DNA of 64,000 nt from Bacteroidetes bacterium GWA2_40_15 (GTDB lineage: Bacteria; Bacteroidota; Bacteroidia; Bacteroidales; VadinHA17): positions 1 through 64,000 of the forward strand of contig MENI01000096.1 of NCBI GenBank assembly GCA_001768195.1, written 5' to 3'. Position 1 is the first letter of the stretch, and every line of letters starts with the position of its first letter. Under the pieces are notes generated by a model, which was not told the origin of the DNA, searched no databases, and was given only the letters and a program-made list of their open reading frames with translations. A program made the translations under genes and the position numbers. This document shows, piece after piece, positions 54,248-63,375 of the stretch.

Positions 54248-56974
54248 TTAAATTGTTTTTTTGCTGTTGAAAAGCTTAAATAACTCCATTCCCAATATCA
54301 TGGGAACTGCCAGGACAAGAATATAGAGCCATTCGTTAAATGTGACAGGCTCAATTCTAAGTATATTCTGCATGAATGGAATCTGCATGCTTAGGATATG
54401 AATTCCCTGAGCTGCCATAACGCCGAATATAAGTATAAGGTTCCTTTTCAATGGCACTCTGAAAGCAGATACTCTTTCTGACCGGCAATTAAACACATGA
54501 AAATTCTGCATAAAAACCATAAGTAAAAGAATGAGATCCCTTGAATGGGTTTCATCCATTTGGGTGTAATTATTCAACCAGTACCATAAACCGAAAACCA
54601 CTCCTCCCATGATTGCACTTGAAACAAGTGTTTGTTTAATCATCAGGGGGTTGAATATTTTTTCATTTGGTTCCCGGGGCGGACGTTTCATAGCACCGGG
54701 TTCGCCTCCTTCAAATGCAAGCGCAACATCCTGAATGCCATTGGTAACAAGGTTTAACCAAAGCAGTTGAACTGCCAGAAGCGGAAGAGGTAAACCTGCA
54801 AATATTGATGCCAGGAAAAGGATAATTTCAGCAGATCCTGTAGAAATCAGAAGGTATATTACTTTTCGCACATTGTCGTATGCAAAACGTCCTTCTTCAA
54901 CGCCCGCAACAATGGAAGAGAAATTATCATCAATAACAATCATGGAACCAACCTCCTTTGCCACATCGGTACCTGAGCCCATGGCTACACCAATATTGGC
55001 ACGTTTCAGAGCGGGTGCATCATTCACTCCGTCGCCGGTTACGGCAACAAATTCGCCTTCGCGAATCAAAACATCAACAATTTCAAGTTTATGAGCAGGC
55101 GAAACCCGTGCAAAAACTGATGTAGATGTTACAAGTTCTTTGTAAGCAGGACTGTCATATGCTCCTGACTCAGCAAGCATCTGACCGGTTACAACATTTG
55201 TATATTCGCTGGCAATGCCCAGTTCTTTTGCTATTGTACCGGCAGTGGATGGATGATCGCCGGTGATCATAATAACTTTTATTCCGGCTTCCCGGCACTG
55301 TTCAACTGATCTTTTTGCCTCAGGACGCAATGGGTCGATAAAGCCAACCAAACCGTAAAATGTTAATGAAGGAATGTCATCATTTTTATAATACTCCTTT
55401 TTTTCATACCCGGGATATTCCCCGCTGGCAAAAGCCAAAACGCGGTATCCTTCTTTTGCGATCCTGTCAGCATCGCTGAGAATCTTATCCTTATTCAGAC
55501 CAACAGATTTTCCATTCACTGACATATTATTGCAAAAATCCAGTATTGTCTCAACTGCTCCTTTCATTCCAATAAAAACGGAGCCATTCATCAGGCAAAA
55601 GGAAGCAGAAAATTTTCTTTCCGATTCATAAGGAATTTTTCCGAAGGATGTTTTATCGGCACGCAATTCTTCGGGATTTATGCCAAGTTTATAACTCATA
55701 CCCAGCAAGGCGACATCCATGGCATCGCCATGATAAACCCATTTATTGTTTTCATTCAATAATGAGCCTTCATTTGCCAGAACTGCAATCCTGTTTATTT
55801 TCTGTAACTCGGTAATTTCTGATAAAGCAACCTTCTGTTCTTCATTATTCTGCTTCAAAATGTTGCCATTCCCGTTGTATCCTTCACCTGTTAAATTAAA
55901 CCGGCTATCATCGGGCAGTATAATCATCCTGGCTGTTTGCTCATTCACAGTAAGTGTTCCGGTTTTATCACTGGCTATTATGGTGCAACTTCCAAGACTC
56001 TCCACTGATGTCAGCTTGCGGACTATTACATTGCGCCTGGCCATACGTTTGGTGGCAATGGACAAGGCCACTGTTAAAGCAACAGGTAATCCTTCGGGGA
56101 TAGCCGAGATTGTTAAGGCTACTACAAAAAAGAATATTGCTGTAATATCCATCCCCCGGGTACGCAAAACCACTGCAAGGACTATACCAAGTGCTATGAT
56201 AAATATGCTTATTTGCTTTATGAATTTTTCCATGCGCTGAACCAGCGGAGGCTTTGCTGATGATGATTCATTCACATCCTGTGATATTCTGCCTACCTGT
56301 GTATCAACACCTGTGGAAACTACAACACCCCAACCTCTGCCTTTCATAACTGTAGCGCCGGCAAATGCCATATTGGTCCTTTCGGCTACGCCAAGATTTT
56401 CCTGAAGAATTCCAATTTGTTTTTTTGATGCTATTGATTCTCCGGTCAGAAAACTCTCGTCAATTTCAAGGTTCGATGCTTCCATCAGGCGAACATCGGC
56501 CGGTACTTTAACTCCTGATTCAAGCAGGACTATATCGCCAGGAACAACCTCTTCTGCCTGAATAACAGCTTCTTTACCATTCCTTTTAACCATTGCCTTT
56601 ATCTTAAGCATCTTTTGCAGCCCGGCAGCGCTTTTTTCGGCATTATATTCCTGATAAGACCCCAAAGCACTGTTAATAAAAATGACAAGGAAAATAAATA
56701 TGGCATCCTTCCCTTCCCCAATTGTAAATGAAGCGATGGCTGCTGCAATAAGGATGAAAATCAACGGATTTATCAGCTGATGAAGAATAATTTTAAAAAG
56801 AGTGACCTTTTTGCCATCGGGGAGTTTGTTCTCTCCGTAAAACTGCAGCCTTTTGCTGACTTCTTCTGCAGACAATCCTGCTTCAGAAGTTTTTAACTCG
56901 TTATAGATTATTTCATATCCGAATGCATGCCATGCCTCTTTGGCAATTTTCTCCTGATGTTTTATTTTTTCCAT
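54248..56974 (-). CDS. P2-type cation-transporting ATPase
   Basis: This 908-residue protein has the full P2 architecture: N-terminal cation-ATPase domain, SFLTGES in the actuator, SAIPEGLPVALTVALS in M4 (the Glu of the ion site), the phosphorylation site SDKTGTLT (Asp about 336), TGDGVNDAPALKRANIGVAM and the M6 motif LWLNLVTNGIQDVALAFE. The M6 Asp of SERCA is replaced by Asn, with an Asp three residues later, so the exported ion may not be Ca2+. It lies in the inner membrane. Confidence 0.93.
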   Translation of the reverse strand: MEKIKHQEKIAKEAWHAFGYEIIYNELKTSEAGLSAEEVSKRLQFYGENKLPDGKKVTLFKIILHQLINPLIFILIAAAIASFTIGEGKDAIFIFLVIFINSALGSYQEYNAEKSAAGLQKMLKIKAMVKRNGKEAVIQAEEVVPGDIVLLESGVKVPADVRLMEASNLEIDESFLTGESIASKKQIGILQENLGVAERTNMAFAGATVMKGRGWGVVVSTGVDTQVGRISQDVNESSSAKPPLVQRMEKFIKQISIFIIALGIVLAVVLRTRGMDITAIFFFVVALTISAIPEGLPVALTVALSIATKRMARRNVIVRKLTSVESLGSCTIIASDKTGTLTVNEQTARMIILPDDSRFNLTGEGYNGNGNILKQNNEEQKVALSEITELQKINRIAVLANEGSLLNENNKWVYHGDAMDVALLGMSYKLGINPEELRADKTSFGKIPYESERKFSASFCLMNGSVFIGMKGAVETILDFCNNMSVNGKSVGLNKDKILSDADRIAKEGYRVLAFASGEYPGYEKKEYYKNDDIPSLTFYGLVGFIDPLRPEAKRSVEQCREAGIKVIMITGDHPSTAGTIAKELGIASEYTNVVTGQMLAESGAYDSPAYKELVTSTSVFARVSPAHKLEIVDVLIREGEFVAVTGDGVNDAPALKRANIGVAMGSGTDVAKEVGSMIVIDDNFSSIVAGVEEGRFAYDNVRKVIYLLISTGSAEIILFLASIFAGLPLPLLAVQLLWLNLVTNGIQDVALAFEGGEPGAMKRPPREPNEKIFNPLMIKQTLVSSAIMGGVVFGLWYWLNNYTQMDETHSRDLILLLMVFMQNFHVFNCRSERVSAFRVPLKRNLILIFGVMAAQGIHILSMQIPFMQNILRIEPVTFNEWLYILVLAVPMILGMELFKLFNSKKTI

Positions 56975-57013
56975 ATTTGTTTTCCATTTTTTTTATTGTC
57001 ATGAGCGAACATT

Positions 57014-58624
57014 TTAGAAAGCATTGTGCAGGCTGTTCATAGAAGAGACAGTTTGCTTTATAACATTTGTTAAAGATGATACTGAAATAGTTTTCTTTGG
57101 CTGATTCTTAATGTTATCATATAGAAAAGCTATTGTCTGTACGTAAAAAACATTGGTGTTATCCATTCGTTGTTGCAACGAAACAAGTTCTTTATTTGAA
57201 CGGGAATCTGCAAGTTTTATGATTTCAATCTGTTCGTTTATAAAAGTTTGTAATTTAATTAATAAGTCTTTAGCCAACGGATTTTCGCTCTCAGTCATTT
57301 CTATAATGTTATGTATCACATCTTTTATATGTTTTGCACTATAAACCAGAGAGCGAAGAGACATCATACAGGAGGTTAAATTCTCTGCGTCCTGCGTTGA
57401 AAGGCTTTGTTTTTGAATCTCATTATAAAAAAGGAAAATCTCATCTTCAATGTGTTTTAATTTTTCATACTTACTGTTCAGGCTCACTGGACTTCTGAAA
57501 ATATGCTTCCATCCTTTTAACGTTGATAACTCTTGCCCGATTCCAAAACTCTCTATTAAAAAACTGATTGTTTGATATTTAACTTCATGAAGTTCCTGTT
57601 CGACAGCCTTAAGAGCGACTTCGGTAATTGCCGGATCAATGTTTTTAATAAACAAAGTTTCTCCTTTAGGTTCCGAATTCATAAAACGTCTTCTCAGAAA
57701 TTTCTGGAACTGACCTAACAGCGGCCAGAATAAAAATATAATGCTCAAGTTCAGAAGCGTGTTCAGCAACACCAATTCCATCAAAGGATCTTTAATCCCG
57801 GATAAATTATAAACCAAATCAACTGCCTGACGTAGAAATATAAACATAAATGTACCACCGGTAAGATTAAAAATTACATTGGCAAATGCCAAACGTTTTT
57901 TGTCGGCGGTACCTCCGATCGAGCCCATTAATAAGGTTGTTGTAGTGCCCATATTGGCGCCAATTATCATCGCAAAAGACTGGTAAACATCTATAAGTTC
58001 TGCGTTCAGGGCACTTAAAATAATTACAATCATTGCAGAGCTTGATTGAATCAGAGCAGTAATGATCAATCCTAATAATAAAAATGACCAAAGTCCATAC
58101 TGTGAAAACAATGTAATGTCTATCTGATCTGCAACCCTATCGAGGGTCACCTTCATGAAATCTAACCCTAAAAAAATCAATCCAAACCCAATCAGAAACA
58201 CCCCGATATTTTTCAATACTGGTTTGCTTTTGAGGAACAGGTATGACAAGATTCCAACTGCCAGAAAAGGGTAGGAGAAATCAGCTATATTCATTTTAAA
58301 CCCCAAAGCTGCAACTATCCATGCAGTTATTGTCGTTCCCAGATTGGCTCCCAGTACTATACCCAGAGCACTTTTTAATCCCAGAATCCCGGCACCCAGG
58401 AATGCTAAAACCAGAAGAGTGACCATTGAACTGCTTTGTAAAACTGCAGTAACAAAAGTTCCTGTTAAAATGCCTTTCCAGCTTTTACTGGTAAACCGCT
58501 TTATGAAGTTTTGAAACGATTTACCCGCAAGCCCTTTTATTCCATCTTCCAGATGGCGCATCCCGAAAAGAAAAACTCCCAATCCGGCCAGAAACATCCA
58601 AAAATCAAAAGGGATCTTTTGCAT
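57014..58624 (-). CDS. Na+/phosphate cotransporter, NptA-like with PhoU domain
   Basis: This 536-residue protein has the two inverted Na/Pi repeats, each with the QSSS motif (TAVLQSSSMVTLLVLAFLGA and ALIQSSSAMIVIILSAL), about nine membrane helices (residues 1-305) and a cytoplasmic PhoU-like helical domain (about 335-530). It imports or balances phosphate with sodium. It lies 39 bp upstream of the ATPase gene on the same strand, so both may respond to the same ion stress. Confidence 0.93.
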   Translation of the reverse strand: MQKIPFDFWMFLAGLGVFLFGMRHLEDGIKGLAGKSFQNFIKRFTSKSWKGILTGTFVTAVLQSSSMVTLLVLAFLGAGILGLKSALGIVLGANLGTTITAWIVAALGFKMNIADFSYPFLAVGILSYLFLKSKPVLKNIGVFLIGFGLIFLGLDFMKVTLDRVADQIDITLFSQYGLWSFLLLGLIITALIQSSSAMIVIILSALNAELIDVYQSFAMIIGANMGTTTTLLMGSIGGTADKKRLAFANVIFNLTGGTFMFIFLRQAVDLVYNLSGIKDPLMELVLLNTLLNLSIIFLFWPLLGQFQKFLRRRFMNSEPKGETLFIKNIDPAITEVALKAVEQELHEVKYQTISFLIESFGIGQELSTLKGWKHIFRSPVSLNSKYEKLKHIEDEIFLFYNEIQKQSLSTQDAENLTSCMMSLRSLVYSAKHIKDVIHNIIEMTESENPLAKDLLIKLQTFINEQIEIIKLADSRSNKELVSLQQRMDNTNVFYVQTIAFLYDNIKNQPKKTISVSSLTNVIKQTVSSMNSLHNAF

Positions 58625-58848
58625 GGAGTAAAATTAAAAATAATGTCGGATTTATTACCTGAATACTGATGAAACCCTCATGGTTGACCACAATCACAAA
58701 CACGGATGAATATAATTACAATCATGTGCGGTTCCATCATACCATTGAAATCAAAGTTATATTATGATAAAATGCATAGTATATCAGATTGTTCTGAAAT
58801 TATATTTTCCTTTGAGAACCTGATTTATTAAAGAGGAGGAACGAAAGC

Positions 58849-58920
58849 ATTTGGCTCTTTTGGTTTTGCACGTGCGTTGGGTTGTGTTCCGCGCAAAAAC
58901 AAATGTGCCCAATAAGCGGT
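58849..58920. repeat. Hairpin-forming GC-rich element
   Basis: An imperfect inverted repeat pairs TTTGGTTTTGCACGTGCG (58858-58876) with CGCGCAAAAACAAA (58890-58903) around TTGGGTTGTGTTC. Both arms contain a TTTTGC core. It differs from elements A to G. The interval 58625-59110 holds no gene apart from this element. Confidence 0.5.
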
Positions 58921-59109
58921 TACGGTATATTATGTTGTTGTCTCGGAGTAGTCTATCTTGCTGGTTCACATTGGCTATAACAGGAGTCTGTCTAATAACC
59001 TCTTTGAATTACCGGATTCCAGGACTATTTAAGCTGTTAAACCCGGGGTATGATTTTTTTTTATCCAGATCAGTGTCCGGAAAAAGAGTTCGTCAAACAG
59101 GCTGATATT

Positions 59110-59391
59110 TCGCCCTGAGCGATAAAATATGACCGAAAAACACGAGACAAGCATCCTCAGATACTCTTTCAGCACATTCAATGTTATAATATTACCAATG
59201 CGCCGCAGGTTATATGCAATGAATATAAAACCAACGTCAGCGCTTGCCCTTTTCATTACTTTCCTTTCTACCATAAAAAGAGGGAAAACAGCGTAAGCCC
59301 AATCAGAAACATCCCTAAACAATTTTAAATCCTGCAGGAGTTTGTTGTCATAAGTTATTTTTATGATATTAAGGGTCACGGGAGCAGACAA
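59110..59391 (-). pseudogene. C-terminal remnant of an IS1182/IS4-like transposase
   Basis: The minus-strand frame contains KRASADVGFIFIAYNLRRIG followed by NII, the ending typical of IS1182-type transposases (..A..VGF.F.AYNLRRI.NIL). The DDE core is absent in the window on either side, and the frame carries unrelated sequence at both ends. It marks an old IS insertion or recombination site between the phosphate transporter and the prenyltransferase. Confidence 0.65.
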
Positions 59392-59455
59392 AAATCTTTT
59401 AAACCTTGTCCGATTTTATGCTAAATTTACAATTAATTGACGAAAAAAACAGCTA

Positions 59456-60385
59456 ATGAAAGATCAACCCGGAATTGCAAAAATGATCAGGGCTCATTTT
59501 CTTTCTTCCATTATCGCTCCCATTATATTGGGAACCCTGCTGGCTGTTCATCTGAACGGCAGACTGGAGGTGCTCAATTTTATGATAGTGTTGATTATTG
59601 GTATTGGTTTGCATGTAGCTACGAATGTATATAACGACATTTATGATACCATACAGGGAACAGATAAGGTGAATGTGCACCGCAATGAATCAAGCGGAGG
59701 ATCGGGGGTATTACTTGATAATCCTGAACTTATGGGCAAGATGTATCTTCTTGACCGCATAGGATTGATTATGGCACTTGCGTGAACCATAGCACTTATG
59801 CCACTTATAAATAAGATGCTCTGGCCATATCTGTGGGGACTATATTTACTTTCAGCCTTTTTCAGCAAATACTATACTGCACCACCTTTTAAGCTGGCTT
59901 ACAGGGGTTGGGGTGAAATATCTGTCTGGTTCGCTTTTGGTCCCATGGCTATACTGATAGCTATAGTGAGTCAAAACCTGGGATTGCATCCTTTGGTTTG
60001 GCTGTTGATGCCTGCTACAGGGCTCAGCACTTCATCAATATTACTGGCAGGCCAGATGATTGATCTGGACGCAGATCGTGCAGGAGGTAAACACGGAGTA
60101 GCATCACGTATGGGTACCAGGTTTACATCTGTACTTTATCTTCTTGTGCAATCAGGAATTATAGCAAATGTAATTTTATTGTTCATCTGTTTCCCGGGTA
60201 ATTCATGGATTTTCCTTTTTGCACTTATCCCTTACATTCTTATTTTTCCCAAAGCGGCTGGTATTATATATAAAAATCATAACAATCCTGATCTGATAAA
60301 GCAAGGCGCTAAACTTACAGTGCTTATCCATGTGGCATTTTCTTTTTTACTGATCGTTGGTTTCGTGATATATATACTTTTGTAA
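59456..60385 (+). pseudogene. UbiA-family prenyltransferase (MenA-like) with in-frame TGA
   Basis: One frame of 309 codons runs from ATG 59456 to 60385, interrupted only by TGA at 59783-59785 (ALA, stop, TIALM). Both Asp motifs are intact: NVYNDIYDTIQGTD before the stop, and GQMIDLDADRAGGKHGVASR after it. The TGA lies in a membrane helix where Trp (TGG) would fit. Restored, it is a normal membrane prenyltransferase that attaches an isoprenoid chain to a quinone precursor. It converges with the DUF92 gene. Confidence 0.85.
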
Positions 60386-60405
60386 TCGCTAAACCTGATT
60401 GATAC

Positions 60406-61731
60406 TTATTTAAAAATCCAGGATAGTAAAATGTAAAAAACAAAAGCCGTAACAGAACCAATCATATTTACCAGATCATTAGGAGTGATGGATTCTAATG
60501 TCTTTCGTTCCTTAAAATTATTCATCTTAAGCATTTTTTCTTCGACAAAAGTTCCAAGCAGGGAATCCGCAAAGCAGGCAATAAAAGCAGAGACGCTAAG
60601 AATTGCTATAATATCCCAATGCCAGGTGCCAAAAAAGATGTAGTACGATAAGGAAGAGATAATAGTTGCACCGGCCAATGCAGCAAGACTGCCAAAAAAT
60701 GAAATTCCGCCAGTGGTACCAGCCGGTACCGTGCCCATTTTCGCCAAAGAAAAGCATCTTTTATTAAGCAAAGAACCAATTTCACTGGCCCAGGTATCAG
60801 CAGTCACAGCAGCCACGAAAGCAATAAAGAATAGTATAAATATTTCATTTTGCGTAAATAAGAATAAGGCAGAGCTGGTTACTCCCCATACTATATTAGC
60901 TATAACCTGCCAGGCATTGCGGGTTGTGGGTTTATTTCCAACGCCTTTTATTGCATGCTGTAATTTTGTAAAAGCTGCAGAGCTCAGAAAGAAGAGCAAA
61001 ACGGGCATCAACCAATGCCAACCTCCAATGGCTGTAAAATAAAAACCCAGTAAAAAGGCAACAAAGCTTCCCCGGCGGGTAAGAATATTGAATTTAAATA
61101 ACAAAAAACACGCTGGCGCCAAAGCAAACAGAATTGCGGACAAATAAAGGTAATCAACCTCATAATGATAAGTCAGAAAGAAAAACAAGGCGAGACCGGC
61201 CGGAATACTGAAATTATCAGAACCTCGCATTGATGCAGTTTCAAGAATAACTGCCCATGCTAAGGCAAAAATGATAAACAAGATATTTGAACGCAAAAAA
61301 TCAGGTAAAAACATATATAGAATCAAACAGGCAGAAAGGGAGTACGCTAAAATTCCGTAAATACTCTTTCTGTCATGGAACGTCCGTATCCAACTATTAC
61401 CCTTCTGTATCTGACCTGTAAAATTTGCCAATGTATCTGAAATTGAGAGCACCATCAAAGAGGAATGAAAAAAATACAAAGGCAGGTTGAATAAAATCAA
61501 ATAGGATGATAATATACCCAGGGGATAATATAAAGTGCCCAGACTCGCATCTGTAGTTTTATGCAAGAGATGAAATTTATTATAATTGAAAGTCAAAAAA
61601 GAGAAAATTGTACCAGCTAAAATCAAGTACAACAAAAGATTCTTTTCTACAACATTGCTAAGTATCAATATAATCAGACCTGTAGACAGATGAATGAGTT
61701 TCCTGATAATTAGTCCCTTCTGAAATACCAT
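60406..61731 (-). CDS. Fusion of phytol-kinase-like (VTE5/SEC59) and DUF92 (VTE6-like) membrane domains
   Basis: This 441-residue membrane protein has an N-terminal polyprenol/phytol kinase-like part (about 1-190: IRKLIHLSTGLIIL, LGTLYYPLGI and SDTLANFTGQ) and a C-terminal DUF92 part (about 215-440: RRGSFVAFLLGFYFTAIGGW, FVAAVTADTWASEIGSLL, FADSLLGTFVEEKML). In plants and cyanobacteria VTE5 and VTE6 phosphorylate phytol in two steps to phytyl diphosphate. The fusion could make a prenyl diphosphate from a free isoprenoid alcohol. It sits tail to tail with a UbiA prenyltransferase that would use such a product. Confidence 0.8.
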   Translation of the reverse strand: MVFQKGLIIRKLIHLSTGLIILILSNVVEKNLLLYLILAGTIFSFLTFNYNKFHLLHKTTDASLGTLYYPLGILSSYLILFNLPLYFFHSSLMVLSISDTLANFTGQIQKGNSWIRTFHDRKSIYGILAYSLSACLILYMFLPDFLRSNILFIIFALAWAVILETASMRGSDNFSIPAGLALFFFLTYHYEVDYLYLSAILFALAPACFLLFKFNILTRRGSFVAFLLGFYFTAIGGWHWLMPVLLFFLSSAAFTKLQHAIKGVGNKPTTRNAWQVIANIVWGVTSSALFLFTQNEIFILFFIAFVAAVTADTWASEIGSLLNKRCFSLAKMGTVPAGTTGGISFFGSLAALAGATIISSLSYYIFFGTWHWDIIAILSVSAFIACFADSLLGTFVEEKMLKMNNFKERKTLESITPNDLVNMIGSVTAFVFYILLSWIFK

Positions 61732-61817
61732 ATTTCTAATGTCGCCTGGTTAATTTTCCAGTCAACTGCAAAATTAATATTAAAACTCCAACTGTTCATT
61801 GTCAATCTCTTTTGTAT

Positions 61818-62280
61818 CTAAGCAGGAACTTTACCCTTTTTTTCACGATCCCAGAAACGATGATGAGCAATTGCCTTTATAAACTCTTTTGGGCTGCGAT
61901 TAAGCAATATGGCCACTTTTCTCAAAAACAACGATGTGGGAACCGGAGATTCCGGTTTTCATCTGTCCGGCCAGGTCGAATGAACATATTAAATCTTTTT
62001 TATATCCAACGCATGTACATCGTAATTATATGCTCCGTAAGGTTTATCAGATTTGCCAAAACCTCTTAAAGTAATACCTATAACGCGGAAATTTTTATTT
62101 AGCAGATCGTTGTACTGGTATTCATACATTTCATCACTTAATGGCCATCCGTGTATCAATACAATTGGCCGGCCTTCGCCTGCATCTGTAATATGAAGAC
62201 GAACATTAGGTTCTACCTCAATATATTCTGCCCGAGCCGGTTGGGCATTGGTTTTTCTATAACTTGTTTCATAACTTTGA
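61818..62280 (-). pseudogene. Alpha/beta hydrolase remnant with central deletion and frameshifts
   Basis: The upstream part encodes EPNVRLHITDAGEGRPIVLI, HGWPLSDEMYEYQYN and GFGKSDKPYGAYNYDV in one frame without an ATG, then a TAA at 61991-61989. In another frame follows CSFDLAGQMKTG and HIVVFEKSGH, which is the C-terminal Asp/His region, then a third frame ending KEFIKAIAHHRFWDREKKGK and TAG. The nucleophile elbow (GxSxG) between the parts is deleted. It lies 15 bp behind a complete hydrolase gene. Confidence 0.75.
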
Positions 62281-62295
62281 GTATTAAATAATTAT

Positions 62296-63120
62296 TTATG
62301 TATGCTTTATTAATGAAATAAATCCGGTCAGCTGGTTGTTAAATTCCCCTGAATTTTCCATATTGCTTAAATGTCCGGCATGATCAATAATGTGAATGGT
62401 GGAACCTTTAATTTTTGCATGCATCAACATGGCAACATCAGGCGGCGTAATTTCATCTTCTTTCCCCACTATGATGAGTACCGGCACTTTTATCTGATGC
62501 AGTTTGGTGCAGGTCTCTTTACGCTCAGCTAAAGCATGCAAGGTTTTGAAGAGTGACTGTTCGGATGTTTTCATGATCATTTCCTTCACTACAGCTATTT
62601 CTTCCATGTGTTTTGAAAATGATATTGGAGCAAAAAGTTTTTTCAGACTTTCTTCGGCATATTGTTCCAATCCTTTTTCCTTGATATTTTTAATGGACTT
62701 CATCCGTTTTTCTTTTGCTTCGGGTATATCTTCTGTGCAATTTGTATCACATAAAAGAAGTGCATTAAAACATTCGGGATAGTTTTCAATCGCATTTAAA
62801 GCAATGTATCCCCCCATGGAAAAACCACATAGTATGGGTTTTTTAATCATCAGGGCATCCATCATACTGAGCAGATCATTTACAAAGAGCTCAATCGAAA
62901 AACTGTCACTCCCGGCATCGGTGTTCCCATGCCCGCGAATGTCATAGGCAATTACACGGTAATTTTCTTTTAATATTTCGATCTGCTTTCCCCACATCGA
63001 TTTATTCAGCGGAAATCCGTGAATGAAAATGATTGTTGGAGAATTGGTTGGTCCTTCATCGATATAACTAACTGTTAGATCATTAACAGTTATTGTGAGA
63101 CTATTTTCTGAGTAATGCAT
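62296..63120 (-). CDS. Alpha/beta hydrolase
   Basis: This 274-residue protein has the oxyanion HGFPLNKSMW, the nucleophile elbow GFSMGGYIALNA (Ser about 99), the acid in VGKEDEITPP (about 220) and His in DHAGHLSNME (about 248). It is a cytoplasmic esterase, lactonase or C-C hydrolase of the 3-oxoadipate-enol-lactonase-like kind; the substrate is not known. It keeps all catalytic residues, unlike the remnant downstream. Confidence 0.88.
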   Translation of the reverse strand: MHYSENSLTITVNDLTVSYIDEGPTNSPTIIFIHGFPLNKSMWGKQIEILKENYRVIAYDIRGHGNTDAGSDSFSIELFVNDLLSMMDALMIKKPILCGFSMGGYIALNAIENYPECFNALLLCDTNCTEDIPEAKEKRMKSIKNIKEKGLEQYAEESLKKLFAPISFSKHMEEIAVVKEMIMKTSEQSLFKTLHALAERKETCTKLHQIKVPVLIIVGKEDEITPPDVAMLMHAKIKGSTIHIIDHAGHLSNMENSGEFNNQLTGFISLIKHT

Positions 63121-63270
63121 AATGTGTAGTGTTTTTAAAATGCTTCTTTTATGATATGTTTCTTATCTGGGTATCATCCTGATCATTATAGTAATTTAGT
63201 GCATAATAAACAATGACACGCGTTGTATTTCTACCCGATCCACATAGATTTATTACTCTTTGTTATAAAA

Positions 63271-63360
63271 TTAATCTTGTTTTTTCGTAGGAACAATAAA
63301 CACCGGTACAGTAGTGAGTTGCAATACTTTTTCCGTAACGCTTCCCATGTCTCGTCCTGA
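63271..63360 (-). pseudogene. 3' end of a universal stress protein gene cut by an IS element
   Basis: The frame reads GRDMGSVTEKVLQLTTVPVF, then IVPTKKQD and a TAA at 63273-63271. This is the usual C-terminal sheet and helix of a Usp domain (GSVTEKV...VPV.IV). The upstream part of the gene is replaced by IS3-type sequence beginning at about 63360. Confidence 0.7.
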
Positions 63361-63375
63361 AATAGGTTGTCACTT

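Noticed and set aside
58784-59105. Small frames between the phosphate transporter and the transposase remnant
   Set aside because: They run through the hairpin element on both strands and have no recognisable content.
38350-59785. Stop-codon recoding (TGA as Trp or Sec) to explain in-frame stops
   Set aside because: The interruptions are TAA (Rrf2, GH97) and TGA (DUF6855, UbiA), other genes use TGA as a normal stop, and no SECIS-like element was seen.
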